Assembly: GCA_963698535.1 (NCBI GenBank)
Contig: CAVORD010000001.1
Span: 1,116,001-1,180,000, forward strand
DNA: 64,000 bases
Direction of reading: 5' to 3'
Source of the DNA: CAVORD01 sp963698535
Lineage (GTDB): Bacteria > Bacteroidota > Bacteroidia > Bacteroidales > VadinHA17
Every line of letters starts with the position of its first letter. The stretch's first letter is position 1. Made by a program: the position numbers and the translations under genes. The notes below the pieces were generated by a model. The model was not told the origin of the DNA. It worked only from the letters and a program-made list of their open reading frames with translations, and ran no database searches. Shown here one piece after another: positions 48,401-58,890 of the stretch.

Positions 48401-49728
48401 CCTGTGCAGTGTTGGAGCACGGTTAAGGAGTACAGGATGACCCTTAAGTACATTCTCGAGAATATCCCATACAACCGGATCTTTTCTGTCAACAATCTTC
48501 TTCGCTGACTTAACAGTTTTAACGATACCTCTCTCAATCAGTTTTCTGATGATGAATGGCTTATATAGCTCGGCAGCCATATCCTTTGGCAGTCCGCATT
48601 CATGAAGGTCAAGTTCCGGTCCAACAACAATTACAGAACGTGCCGAATAGTCAACCCTCTTACCAAGAAGGTTCTGACGGAAACGACCCTGCTTACCTTT
48701 CAGGCTGTCGCTGAGCGACTTAAGCGGTCTGTTTGCATCTGTTTTAACAGCATTTGCTTTTCTTGAATTATCGAATAGTGAATCGACAGCTTCCTGAAGC
48801 ATCCTCTTTTCATTACGGAGGATTACTTCCGGAGCTTTGATCTCAATAAGTCTTTTGAGACGGTTATTTCTTATTATCACCCTTCGTAAAGGTCGTTCAG
48901 GTCGCTGGTTGCAAATCTTCCTCCATCGAGAGGAACAAGTGGTCTGAGTTCAGGCGGAATAACCGGGACAACCTTTATGATCATCCACTCGGGTTTGTTT
49001 ACCTTCGCCGACTCTCTGAAAGCCTCAACAACCTGAAGTCTCTTAAGAGCCTCATTCTTACGTTGCTGACTGGTTTCAGTGTTTGCTTTATGCCTCAGTG
49101 AGTATGAGAGTTCATCCAGATCGATCCTTGAGAGTAGTTTCTGAAGAGCCTCTGCTCCCATATCAGCAATAAACTTATCGGGATGATCATCATCGAGAAG
49201 CTGGTTCTCTCTTGGGAGTGTCTCCAGTATCTCCATATACTCTTCCTCTGTAAGGAAGTCGAGATAGTTAATACCATCGACGGCCTTGATACCGGGATTA
49301 ATAACTACATATCGCTCGTAGTAAATAATAGAATCAAGTTTCTTGGTTGGTAAACCAAGCAGATATCCGATTTTATTTGGCAATGACCTGAAGTACCATA
49401 TGTGAGCTACTGGTACTATAAGTGAAATATGTCCCATTCTTTCACGGCGAACCTTTTTCTCGGTAACCTCAACACCGCAACGGTCGCAAACGATACCCTT
49501 ATAACGTATCCTTTTGTATTTACCGCAATGGCATTCATAATCTTTTACCGGACCAAAGATCCGTTCACAGAATAATCCGTCACGCTCAGGTTTATAGGTC
49601 CTGTAATTAATCGTTTCAGGCTTAAGTACTTCACCACTTGAGCGGTCAAGTATCTCCTCCGGTGATGCCAGACCTATGGAAATCTTAGAGTAACTGGTTT
49701 TTGGTTTGTTATCTCTTCTGAACGACAT
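45428..49728 (-). CDS. rpoC: RNA polymerase beta' subunit, frame broken about nine times
   Basis: Nine frames from 49728 down to 45428 join into about 1430 residues, the expected RpoC size. Visible in order: zinc finger (CHCGKYKRIRYKGIVCDRCG), NKIGYLLGLP, the catalytic NADFDGDQMAVH, the bridge-helix and trigger-loop part, a second zinc site (LTCESKKGVCGKCYG), and the C-terminal SFFSAASFQETT. Breaks lie near 48886, 48031, 47740, 47189, 46824 and between the remaining frames; the ones resolved by hand are single-base changes, mostly one extra base. All 1430 residues remain recognisable, so I consider the gene intact in the organism. It follows rpoB by 41 bases. Confidence 0.93.
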
Positions 49729-49769
49729 ATCTTGTATTTTAAATTACAAATTGAAAAAATGTTCTCTAC

Positions 49770-52700
49770 TCAATCGAGTAATACACTGAGGCCCAGGCCT
49801 CTCAGCTCATGCAGAAGGACGTTCAAAGATTCCGGAATACCTGGTTGCGGCATCGGTTCTCCTTTTACAATAGCCTCATATGCTTTTGCTCTTCCTATCA
49901 CATCATCGGATTTAATTGTAAGAATCTCCTGCAAGTATATGGCTGCACCAAATGCTTCAAGGGCCCATACTTCCATCTCACCAAAACGCTGTCCACCAAA
50001 CTGAGCCTTACCACCAAGCGGTTGCTGGGTAATAAGTGAATATGGTCCGATTGAACGGGCATGCATCTTATCGTCGACCATATGACCAAGTTTAAGCATA
50101 TAGATTACACCAACTGTTGCCGGCTGATCGAATCTCTCACCAGTACCCCCGTCATAAAGGTATGTCTTACCATACTGTGGCAATCCGGCCTTCCTCGGTA
50201 TACTCATTGATCTGTTCAATTGATGCTCCATCAAAGATCGGGGTTGAGAATTTCAACCCGAGTTCCTGACCGGCCCATCCAAGAACTGTTTCATAGATCT
50301 GACCCAGGTTCATCCTCGAAGGTACACCAAGTGGATTAAGAACAATATCAACAGGTGTACCATCCTCAAGGAAAGGCATATCTTCGGCTCTTACTATCTT
50401 GGCAACAATACCTTTGTTACCGTGACTGCCTGCCATCTTATCACCTACTCTTATCTTCCTCTTCTTGGCAATGTAAACTTTAGCAAGACGTACGATACCT
50501 GCTGGCAGTTCATCACCTATAGTAATGTTATACTTCTTCCTTTTACCTACACCGTCAATCTCCTTATACTTATTAATATAGTTGTGAAGGAGCATGCTTA
50601 ATGCTGTCATTCTTCTTCTTATCGGTGGTCCATTTATTTGGATTTATACTTAAGAAGTCGAGTTCCTGAAGTTGTTTCAGAGTGAACTTTGAGTCCTTTG
50701 GGAATAACATCAACATTGAGATAATCTTTAACCCCCTGCGATGTTTTACCATTTACAAGGATAAAAAGTTTATCCACAAGTCGTGATTTCAGTTCCTCAA
50801 CACCTTTGTTGAATTCAGCGTCGATCTTATCAATAATAGGCTTCTCAACACTCTTTGATTTACGGTCCTTTATAGCTCTGTTAAACAGTTTCTTATCAAT
50901 TACTACACCTTCGAGTGAAGGACCAGCCTTCAAGGATGCATCTTTAACATCACCTGCCTTATCACCAAAAATAGCTCTAAGCAGTTTCTCTTCCGGAGAA
51001 GGATCTGATTCACCTTTCGGAGTAATCTTACCGATAAGGATATCACCCGGTTTAACGTGTGCACCTATTCTGATAAGTCCGTTCTCGTCGAGATGTTTGG
51101 TAGCCTCTTCGCTAACATTGGGAATATCGGAGGTAAGCTCTTCAAGTCCTCTTTTTGTATCGCGAACTTCCAGAAGATATTCATCGATATGAACCGAGGT
51201 AAATATATCTTCCTGAACAACCTTTTCAGAGATAACAATAGCATCCTCAAAGTTATAACCTTTCCAGGGCATGAATGCCACCTTCAGGTTTCTTCCCAGA
51301 GCAAGTTCACCACCCTTGGTTCCGTACCCTTCGGTAAGAACCTGTCCTTTCTGCACCTTGTCACCCTTTTTTACAACAGGTATAAGGTTAATGCAGGTAT
51401 TCTGGTTTGTCTTCCTGTATTTTGGAAGAACATAACGTTTGATATCATCATCGAAGCTCACAAATTTCTCTTCATCAGTACGATTGTATCTGATAACGAT
51501 CTCATTTGCATCGACATATTCAACAATACCATCGCCTTCAGCAACGATAAGTATTCTGGAATCCTGAATAACCTGTGCTTCCAGTCCTGTTCCAACAATC
51601 GGGGCTTCAGGCCTCATCAGAGGTACAGCCTGACGCATCATGTTTGATCCCATGAGTGCCCTGTTGGCATCATCATGCTCAAGGAAAGGAATAAGTGAAG
51701 CAGCAATTGAAGCAATCTGGTTAGGAGCAACATCCATGAGGTCGACTTTCTCGATCTCCTCAAAAGGATAATCAGCTTCAAAACGACATTTAGCTCTTGG
51801 ATTTCAGAAATTACCGTCCTTGTCAGAGCGGAGCATTTGCCTGAGCAATCATCTTCTTCTTCTTCCTCTTCAGCACTCAGCCATACAACTCCCTCTTCAG
51901 TAAGATTTACCATCCCGTCCTTCAACCTTACGGTAAGGGGTTTCAATAAATCCGAGGTGGTTTATTTTTGCATAAACACAGAGTGATGAGATAAGACCGA
52001 TATTAGGTCCTTCCGGAGTCTCAATCGGGCAAAGTCTTCCATAGTGAGTATAGTGAACGTCCCTTACCTCAAATCCTGCTCTCTCTCGTGAAAGTCCGCC
52101 AGGTCCGAGTGCCGACATACGGCGTTTGTGCGTCATCTCAGCCAGAGGGTTTGTCTGGTCCATGAACTGCGACAACTGGTTTGTTCCGAAGAAGGAGTTG
52201 ATAACAGATGAAAGAGTTTTGGAGTTAATAAGATCAACTGGTGTAAATACCTCATTATCCCTGACGTTCATTCTTTCCCTTATCGTTCTTGCCATACGGG
52301 CAAGACCAACACCAAACTGTGCAAAAAGCTGTTCGCCTACGTTACGCACCCTTCTGTTGCTCAGGTGGTCGATATCGTCAACATCGGTTTTTGAGTTGAT
52401 AAGTTCAATCAGATACCTGATGATGTCAATAATATCTTCACGTGTAAGTACCTTAACATCCTATATCGGTCTCAAGATCCAGTTTTTTATTTATCCTGTA
52501 ACGACCCACTTCACCCAGGTCATATCTCTTATCAGAGAAGAAGAGCTTGTCAATCACATCTCGTGCTGTTGCCTCATCGGGTGGCTCAGCATTTCTGAGC
52601 TGACGGTAGATATAGACAACTGCCTCTTTTTCGGAGTTACAAGGGTCTTTTTGTAGTGTGTTATATATTATTGCAAAATCCTGACAGTAACTGATCTTCC

Positions 52701-53590
52701 TTATGAAGCAGGATAGCTTTAGCACCTGAGTCAACAATAAGGTCAACATGTTCATTATCAATAACAGTTTCCCTGTCGAGGATTACTTCATTTCTTTCAA
52801 TTGAAACTACCTCACCTGTATCTTCATCAACAAAGTCTTCGACCCATGTATTTAAGAACTCTTGCAGCCAGTTTTCTTCCAACAAGTTTTTTAAGATTTG
52901 CTTTCGATACCTTATGTTCTTCAGCGAGGTTAAAGATCTCAAGAATTTCTTTATCACTTTCGAAACCGATAGCTCTAAGAAGTGTTGTAACAGGAAGTTT
53001 CTTCTTCCTGTCGATGTATGCGTACATCACGTTATTGATGTCGGTTGCAAACTCGATCCACGATCCTTTAAAAGGGATAATTCTGGCTGAATAGAGTTTG
53101 GTACCGTTTGCGTGGACGCTCTGTCCGAAAAATACGCCCGGAGATCTGTGCAGCTGTGAAACAACTACTCTTTCAGCTCCGTTAATGACGAAAGTAGCCT
53201 CTTTCGGTCATATATGGAACTGTACCAAGATAAACATCCTGAATTACTGTATCGAAATCTTCATGTTCAGGATCGGTACAATAAAGTTTTAGTTTTGCTT
53301 TGAGCGGAACACTGAAAGTGAGTCCTCTCTCAATACACTCTTCGATCGTAGTACCTTGGAGGGTCAATCGAATAATCCAGAAACTCAAGAACGAAATTGT
53401 TCCTGGTATCTGTTATAGGGAAATTTTCAGCAAAAACCTGGTAAAGGCCTTCTTTCTTCCTGTTCTCGGGAGTTGTTCCCATCTGGAAAAAATCAGTAAA
53501 AGACTTCAACTGAACTTCCAGAAAATCAGGGTATTCCAGCTGATCAGCTCTGGATGCAAAGTTTATTCGTTCTTTAATTTTTGAGGACAT
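49770..53590 (-). CDS. rpoB: RNA polymerase beta subunit, frame broken about nine times
   Basis: Ten frames from 53590 down to 49770 join into about 1270 residues, the length of Bacteroidota RpoB. Recognisable parts are the N-terminal KIKERINFASRADQLEYPDF, the rifampicin region (FFGTNQLSQFMDQTNPLAEM then RMSALGPGGLSRERAGFEV), AFMPWKGYNFEDAI, and the C-terminal QQPLGGKAQFGGQRFGEMEV. The wild-type-looking rifampicin region shows no resistance change. Breaks at about 53351 and 53196 are single inserted bases. Co-transcribed with rplL upstream and rpoC downstream. Confidence 0.93.
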
Positions 53591-53630
53591 TTATAAAAGG
53601 ATTAAGTGAACTTATTATTTAACGAACAAA

Positions 53631-53663
53631 AGGCTTAGTCCCGATTTAAGCGGGACTAAACCT
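53631..53663 (-). terminator. Hairpin between rplL and rpoB, probable attenuator or processing site
   Basis: TTAGTCCCG (53635-53643) pairs with CGGGACTAA (53651-53659), and AGG/CCT extends the stem after one mismatch. On the minus strand only a short T run follows, so readthrough is expected. It sits where E. coli has its rplL-rpoB attenuator. Confidence 0.55.
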
Positions 53664-53685
53664 ATAACCTGGAATTAAGGTATGC

Positions 53686-54063
53686 TTATTTAAGTTCAAC
53701 TTCAGCTCCTGAATCTTCCAATTGTTGTTTGATATTTTCTGCTTCGTCTTTTGATACACCTTCCTTAACGGCTGCGGGTGCTGCATCAACAACAGCTTTA
53801 GCTTCCTTAAGGCCAAGACCGGTAAGGTCTTTAACGAGTTTCACGATTTGCAGTTTCTGACCACCGGCTGCTTTCAGGATAACATCAAATGATGTTTTTT
53901 CTGCAGGTGCTGCAGCGTCTGCGCCAGCAGCAGGACCAGCTACTGCAACAGCTGCAGCGGCAGGTTCAATACCATACTCATCCTTCAGTATTTTAGCCAG
54001 TTCATTTACATCTTTAACAGTTAAGTTAACTAGTTCTTCTGCAAACTTCTTAAGATCTGCCAT
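53686..54063 (-). CDS. rplL: 50S ribosomal protein L7/L12
   Basis: A 125-residue protein with the N-terminal dimer helix (KKFAEELVNLTVKDVNELAK), the Ala-rich hinge (AAAAVAVAGPAAGADA), and the C-terminal GTPase-binding domain (KTSFDVILKAAGGQKLQIV, GLGLKEAKAVVDAAP). The frame is intact, unlike rplJ just upstream. It is part of the rplKAJL-rpoBC operon. Confidence 0.97.
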   Translation of the reverse strand: MADLKKFAEELVNLTVKDVNELAKILKDEYGIEPAAAAVAVAGPAAGADAAAPAEKTSFDVILKAAGGQKLQIVKLVKDLTGLGLKEAKAVVDAAPAAVKEGVSKDEAENIKQQLEDSGAEVELK

Positions 54064-54085
54064 TTCTATTTAATTTTAAAGTTGG

Positions 54086-54618
54086 TTATACTTTATGTTC
54101 TTCTCTTTTTGACAGTGTTTCAAGAACACCATGAATAATATTTCCACCTGATTGGAGTGCGCAAATAACGTTTTTCGCCGGTGATTGCAGGAGAGCAATA
54201 AGATCGCCCAATCAGTTCCTCTTTCGACTTGACTGAAACGAGAGCATCAATCTGGTTGTCGCCAACATAGATTGATTCTTCAACAAATGCACCTTTAAGA
54301 ACAGGTTTATCATATTTCTTACGGAATTCCTTAATAAGTTTTGCAGGAAGATTTCCTGTATTGGTAAACATGATTGACGTAGAACCTTTAAGAACCGGAT
54401 ACAGTTCTTCAAAGTTCTCCTCCTAGACTGCTCAAGTGCCCTTCTAAGAAGTGTATTTTTAACGACGATCAGTTTGATCTCCTTTTCAAAACACTTTCTT
54501 CTAAGGTCACTTGTATCAGCAGCGTTAAGCTGAGCAGTATCAGTCAGATAAAAATGGTTGTACTCCTTTATCTGTTCAGCCAGGCTGTCTATAATTGATT
54601 TTTCTCTTCGCGTCTCAT
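54086..54618 (-). CDS. rplJ: 50S ribosomal protein L10, frame broken
   Basis: The ATG at 54618 begins MRREEK, then a shift in the A-run near 54603 leads into SLAEQIKEYNHFYLTD; other breaks lie near 54426 and 54211. The corrected product is about 175 residues ending ETLSKREEHKV with stop at 54086-54088. The region KGSTSIMFTNTGNLPAKLI and KAFVEE-type strands are typical of L10, which anchors L7/L12 dimers on the ribosome. The length agrees with the family. Confidence 0.88.
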
Positions 54619-54646
54619 AATTGATCTTTTGTTTTAAACTTAAGAA

Positions 54647-55342
54647 TTAATCGTCAAGACCTTTGGGATCGACTTTAATACCCGGACTCATTGTACTTGA
54701 GAGGAAAATACTTCTTATGTAGGTTCCTTTTGCTGCTGCTGGTTTAAGTTTGTTTACCATGGAAATAAACTCCCTTGCGTTCTCGACGATTTTATGAGGT
54801 TCGAATGAGACTTTTCCGATTGAGGTGTGAATGATTCCGATTTTGTCTACTTTAAAATCGATCTTACCCTGCTTCACTTCTTTAACAGCCTTCCCAACTT
54901 CCATGGTAACAGTACCACTTTTCGGGTTCGGCATAAGTCCGCGGGGACCAAGTATTCTACCTAACTGACCGACCTTACCCATGACGGAAGGCATGGTTAT
55001 CATGACATCAACATCAGTCCAGCCTCCTTTGATCTTTTCGATAAAATCGTCAAGACCAACGAAATCGGCTCCGGCTTCTTTTGCTTCAGCCTCCTTGTCG
55101 GGTGTACAGAGAACAAGTACTCTTGTCTCTTTACCCGTTCCATGAGGAAGCGAAACAACGCCACGAACCATCTGGTTGGATTTTCTCGGATCTACACCTA
55201 ATCTTACATCTATGTCGATAGAAGCATCAAACTTGGTAGTGGTAATTTCCTTTACCAAACCTGCGGCTTCTGTCAATGTATAGAGCTTGTTCTTTTCAAC
55301 TTTATCGGCGACAAGCTTCTGATTCTTGGTAAGTTTAGTCAT
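54647..55342 (-). CDS. rplA: 50S ribosomal protein L1
   Basis: A 231-residue protein with intact frame. L1 signatures: TTKFDASIDIDVRLGVDPRK, VVSLPHGTGKETRVLVL, GRILGPRGLMPNPKSGTV and the C-terminal YIRSIFLSSTMSPGIKVD. L1 binds the 23S stalk and, in many bacteria, represses its own operon by binding the mRNA leader. It begins 18 bases after rplK ends. Confidence 0.96.
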   Translation of the reverse strand: MTKLTKNQKLVADKVEKNKLYTLTEAAGLVKEITTTKFDASIDIDVRLGVDPRKSNQMVRGVVSLPHGTGKETRVLVLCTPDKEAEAKEAGADFVGLDDFIEKIKGGWTDVDVMITMPSVMGKVGQLGRILGPRGLMPNPKSGTVTMEVGKAVKEVKQGKIDFKVDKIGIIHTSIGKVSFEPHKIVENAREFISMVNKLKPAAAKGTYIRSIFLSSTMSPGIKVDPKGLDD

Positions 55343-55360
55343 TTTCTCCTCAGTTAAAAT

Positions 55361-55806
55361 TTAATTGTTACGAGGGAACGTACCTTTAACGGTAATCCCC
55401 ATACTTCTAGCGGTACCAGCTACCATGCTCATAGCGGACTCGATTGTAAAACAGTTTAAGTCTTCCATCTTATCGGCTGCAATTGTTTTCACCTGGTCCC
55501 AGGTAATAGATGCCAACTTTTACTCTGTTAGGTTCCGAAGAGCCCTTCTTGAGTTTAGCGACCTCAATTAGCTGAACAGCAACCGGCGGTGTTTTTGTAA
55601 CAAAATCGAAATGATTTATCTGCATATACTGTGATAACTACCGGTATTACTTTACCGGCTTTGTCCTGGGTCCTGGCATTAAATTGCTTACAGAATTCCA
55701 TGATATTCACACCCTTAGAACCTAATGCAGGTCCTACAGGTGGAGATGGATTAGCTGCCCCGCCACGAATCTGTAACTTGATTAATCCAGCAACTTCTTT
55801 TGCCAT
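55361..55806 (-). CDS. rplK: 50S ribosomal protein L11, frame broken
   Basis: Starts at 55806 with AKEVAGLIKLQIRGGAANPS and ends GITVKGTFPRNN with stop at 55361-55363. Breaks near 55605 (an extra T before the VTKTPPVAVQL segment) and near 55512 (an extra A before TWDQVKTIA) are both single inserted bases. The full 147-residue L11 is recognisable, including PPVGPALGSKGVNIMEF. L11 is the GTPase-centre protein bound by thiostrepton. Confidence 0.9.
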
Positions 55807-55897
55807 AATTTAAAATTTGCTTTGTTTATAGCGAGAGCATGACAGTTACTCAGGAAGCATTATAAAAGTGTTATAACTATCAATATCTTAAATTAAT

Positions 55898-56445
55898 CTA
55901 TTCTTTTTCTACCTGCATGAAGCTAAGCTCCAGCGGGGTCTTTCGGCCAAATATCTTGACCATTACTTTAAGTTTCTTCTTCTCATCGTTTACCTCTTCA
56001 ATAATTCCGGTAAAACTGTTGAACGGTCCGTCAATTACCTTTACCGATTCACCAACAAAGAATGGAACATTAAGCTCCTCATCACTGGCCATCAGTTCAT
56101 CAACTTTACCGAGAATTCTGTTTATCTCAGCTTTTCTGAGGGGAACAGGTTCACCATCTTTTGTTCCCAGAAATCCTATCACATTGGGGATATTACGCAG
56201 AAGGTGAGGTATCTCACCAACCAGAACAGCCTCAATAAGTACATAACCCGGAAAGAAAGTTCTTTCCTTGCTTATCTTCTTACCGTTACTGATCTGATAG
56301 ACCTTTTCGGTAGGAATAAGTACCTGAGAAACATAACTCCTCAAGTTTAAGACGTGAAACCTCGCTATCGATGTACTCTTTTACCTTCTTCTCTTTTCCA
56401 CCAATAGCCCGAAGTACATACCACTTCTTAATATTCTCAGCTCAT
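55898..56445 (-). CDS. nusG: Transcription termination/antitermination protein NusG, frame broken
   Basis: The start is the ATG at 56445: correcting an extra base in its first codons gives ENIKKWYVLRAIGGKEKK, the NGN domain. A second extra base near 56340 interrupts SRLKLE-YVSQVLIPTEKVY. The remainder (56344-55898) includes RTFFPGYVLIEA, the linker and a KOW domain (GESVKVIDGPFNSFTGIIEE). About 182 residues when corrected. It lies between secE and rplK in the normal order. Confidence 0.9.
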
Positions 56446-56460
56446 CTGAACTTCTCCCTG

Positions 56461-56653
56461 TTAGTAGAGTAATTTATAAATAGACTCCATTATGTTCTCA
56501 AACCCGAAATCCATTACCCATACTATCAGTGGCAATGATTAAGGAGGCTATCATAACAAGAATAGCGCTGTTCTGAAGCTCACCCCATGTAGGCCATGTT
56601 ACTTTATGAACCAGTTCTGTGTAAGCTTCCTGAAAATATCTTTTTATATTCAT
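56461..56653 (-). CDS. secE: Preprotein translocase subunit SecE, one frameshift
   Basis: Too short to stand out as an ORF. The ATG at 56653 reads MNIKRYFQEAYTELVHKVTW, then PTWGELQNSAILVMIASLII; dropping one base near 56530 continues ALIVWVMDFGFENIMESIYK to the TAA at 56461-56463, about 63 residues. This is the single-helix SecE of the SecYEG channel, with the amphipathic helix before the membrane helix and the conserved KVTWPT motif. Confidence 0.85.
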
Positions 56654-56670
56654 CTTTCAATTCGAATTTG

Positions 56671-56743
56671 CACGGGAGGAGAGACTCGAACTCCCGACAC
56701 CTGGTTTTGGAGACCAGTGCTCTACCAACTGAGCTACACCCGT
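56671..56743 (-). tRNA. tRNA-Trp (CCA)
   Basis: The minus strand folds into a cloverleaf with the D arm GCTCAGTTGGTAGAGC, the anticodon loop CTCCAAA (anticodon CCA) and the T loop TTCGAGT. It lies between tuf and secE, as in many Bacteroidota. Confidence 0.95.
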
Positions 56744-56791
56744 GTAAAATGAGGCACCCACCTATTCGGCGGATGCCCTATATATCCAAAA

Positions 56792-57981
56792 TTACTCTAA
56801 AATCTCAGTAACCTGTCCGGCACCAACAGTTCTTCCACCTTCACGAATAGCGAAACGGAGGTCCTGGTTTACAGCAACAGGATAGATAAGTTCAACAGTG
56901 ATTGTAACGTTATCACCAGGCATAACCATTTCTGTTCCTTCAGGAAGAGTAATCTCACCTGTTACATCAAGAGTTCTGAGGATAGAACTGAGGACGATAT
57001 TTATTGTGGAATGGAGTGTGACGACCACCTTCTTCTTTCTTAAGAACATATATCTCAGCCTTGAATTTGGTATGAGGTGTTATTGAACCGGGCTTGGCAA
57101 GAACCATACCCCTCTTAATCTCTTTCTTATCAACACCACGAAGCAGAAGACCAACGTTATCACCAGCTTCACCTCTGTCAAGAATCTTACGGAACATCTC
57201 AACACCAGTACAAACTGTTTTACGTTTGCTTGCACCCAGACCGATCAGTTCAAGTTCGTCACCTGTGTTAACAACACCAGTCTCAATACGACCTGTAGCA
57301 ACTGTTCCACGACCTGTGATTGAGAATACGTCTTCAACAGGCATAAGGAATGGCTTTTCATTGTCACGTGGAGGTATTGGAATATACTCATCAACTGCTC
57401 CATAAGTTCCATAACTTTCTCTTCCCAATACAGCTTCACCGTTCATTGCACCAAGTGCAGAACCACGAATAACAGGAGCGTTATCGCCATCAAACTTATA
57501 GAAGCTAAGAAGTTCACGAACTTCCATCTCAACAAGTTCGAGCAGTTCCTCATCATCAACCATGTCAACCTTATTCAGGAAAACCACAAGTTTAGGAACG
57601 TTTACCTGACGTGCAAGAAGAATATGTTCACGTGTCTGAGGCATAGGACCATCAGTTGCAGCAACTACAATAATAGCACCGTCCATCTGGGCAGCACCAG
57701 TAACCATGTTCTTAACATAGTCAGCGTGACCCGGACAGTCAACGTGCGCATAGTGCCTGTTTTCAGTTGTGATACTCAACGTGAGCTGTGTTAATAGTAA
57801 TACCCCTTTCTTTTTCTTCAGGAGCATTGTCAATTGAATCAAAATCTCTGATTTCGGAAAGACCCCTCTTCGCAAGAACCATGGTGATGGCTGCGGTAAG
57901 GGTGGTCTTACCATGGTCTACGTGACCGATCGTACCGATATTAACGTGCGGTTTCGACCTTTCGAATTTTTCTTTTGCCAT
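56792..57981 (-). CDS. tuf: Elongation factor Tu, two frameshifts
   Basis: Three frames from 57981 to 56792 join into the 395 residues of EF-Tu. GTPase motifs: GHVDHGKTTL, DCPGHADY, and NKVD; domains 2 and 3 follow (DVFSITGRGTVATGRIE, FYLRTLDVTGEI). Breaks at about 57769 (extra base within VEY-TENRHY) and 57002 (extra C within QFYLRTLD) are single inserted bases. It delivers aminoacyl-tRNA to the ribosome. Four tRNA genes lie directly upstream on the same strand. Confidence 0.95.
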
Positions 57982-58036
57982 AATTCCAAGCTATTAAATT
58001 AAAATATATTATTATCACCTATTCATTCTATAATTG

Positions 58037-58108
<72 letters not shown>

Positions 58109-58118
58109 GACAAAAAAG

Positions 58119-58191
58119 AGCGGGAGACGAGATTCGAACTCGCGACCCTCAGCTTGGAAGGCTGATGCTCTACCAACTGAGCTACTCCCGC
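58119..58191 (-). tRNA. tRNA-Gly (TCC)
   Basis: Acceptor GCGGGAG/CTCCCGC, anticodon loop CTTCCAA (anticodon TCC) and T loop TTCGAAT are visible on the minus strand. Confidence 0.96.
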
Positions 58192-58248
58192 TTATAATTT
58201 TTGTCAGCAGCAATAATCAACCTCTTCGACTATTACTACCCTGTATAG

Positions 58249-58331
58249 TGGGGAGAGCAGGATTCGAACCTACGAAGGCATACGCCAGCAGATTTACAGT
58301 CTGCCCCAGTTGGCCACTTTGGTATCTCCCC
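58249..58331 (-). tRNA. tRNA-Tyr (GTA)
   Basis: Acceptor GGGGAGA/TCTCCCC, anticodon loop CTGTAAA (anticodon GTA), and a long variable arm, which makes it a class II tRNA of 83 bases. Confidence 0.96.
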
Positions 58332-58377
58332 TTAACAGAGTTATTCACTAACGGACATACATCCAAATAGTTTCAAG

Positions 58378-58451
58378 AGCCGATGAAGGGATTCGAACCC
58401 CCGACCTGCAGATTACAAATCAGCTGCTCTGACCAACTGAGCTACATCGGC
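58378..58451 (-). tRNA. tRNA-Thr (TGT)
   Basis: Acceptor GCCGATG/CATCGGC, anticodon loop TTTGTAA (anticodon TGT). The anticodon stem has one T-T mismatch, which may be real or an error in this region. Confidence 0.92.
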
Positions 58452-58565
58452 AAATTTAAAGAACGTCCCGATAGTGAGAATTTACCCTCAAAAATCGGTT
58501 TGCAAATGTATGAATTAAATTTCCAAAAATCAAAAAATGAATAACTATTTTTTATTGATACAGAC

Positions 58566-58865
58566 CTACTTGCTGCGTAATTTATCTTTCTGCTTGGTAA
58601 TCTGCTTTTTAAGGGCATCTATTACCTGATCTGTCGACTCTTCAAAAGTCTTACTGTTCTTCTTTGCAAATAGAGGTCCACCGGGGTACTCCAGCTTTAT
58701 CTCGCTATCTTATTCTCCTTCTCCTGATCATTGTCAAGCCTCAGAAATACTTCGGCATTTACAATATCTTCACTGTACAATGACAAGCTTATCCAGTTTC
58801 TGATTAACAAAATCAATCAGCTTCTTGTCGGCATCAAACCTGACGGAATGAATCTGAATGTTCAT
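58566..58865 (-). CDS. raiA: Ribosome hibernation-promoting factor (HPF/RaiA), frame broken
   Basis: The ATG at 58865 reads MNIQIHSVRFDADKKLIDFV, then after an extra base near 58784 SEDIVNAEVFLRLDND, and after a lost base near 58707 EIKLEYPGGPLFAKKNSKTF, ending LRSK with the TAG at 58566-58568. The corrected product is about 99 residues, the short HPF form, which dimerises or silences ribosomes in stationary phase. It lies between xerC and the tRNAs, its usual place. Confidence 0.8.
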
Positions 58866-58890
58866 AGTAGTACCTCCTTTTATTTTAATG

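Noticed and set aside
45428..53590. Programmed frameshifting in rpoB and rpoC
   Set aside because: The breaks lack slippery heptamers, occur nine or more times per gene, are mostly random single-base gains, and similar breaks appear in rplJ, rplK, nusG, secE, tuf and raiA. No organism is known to use such dense frameshifting in these genes; sequence error is simpler.
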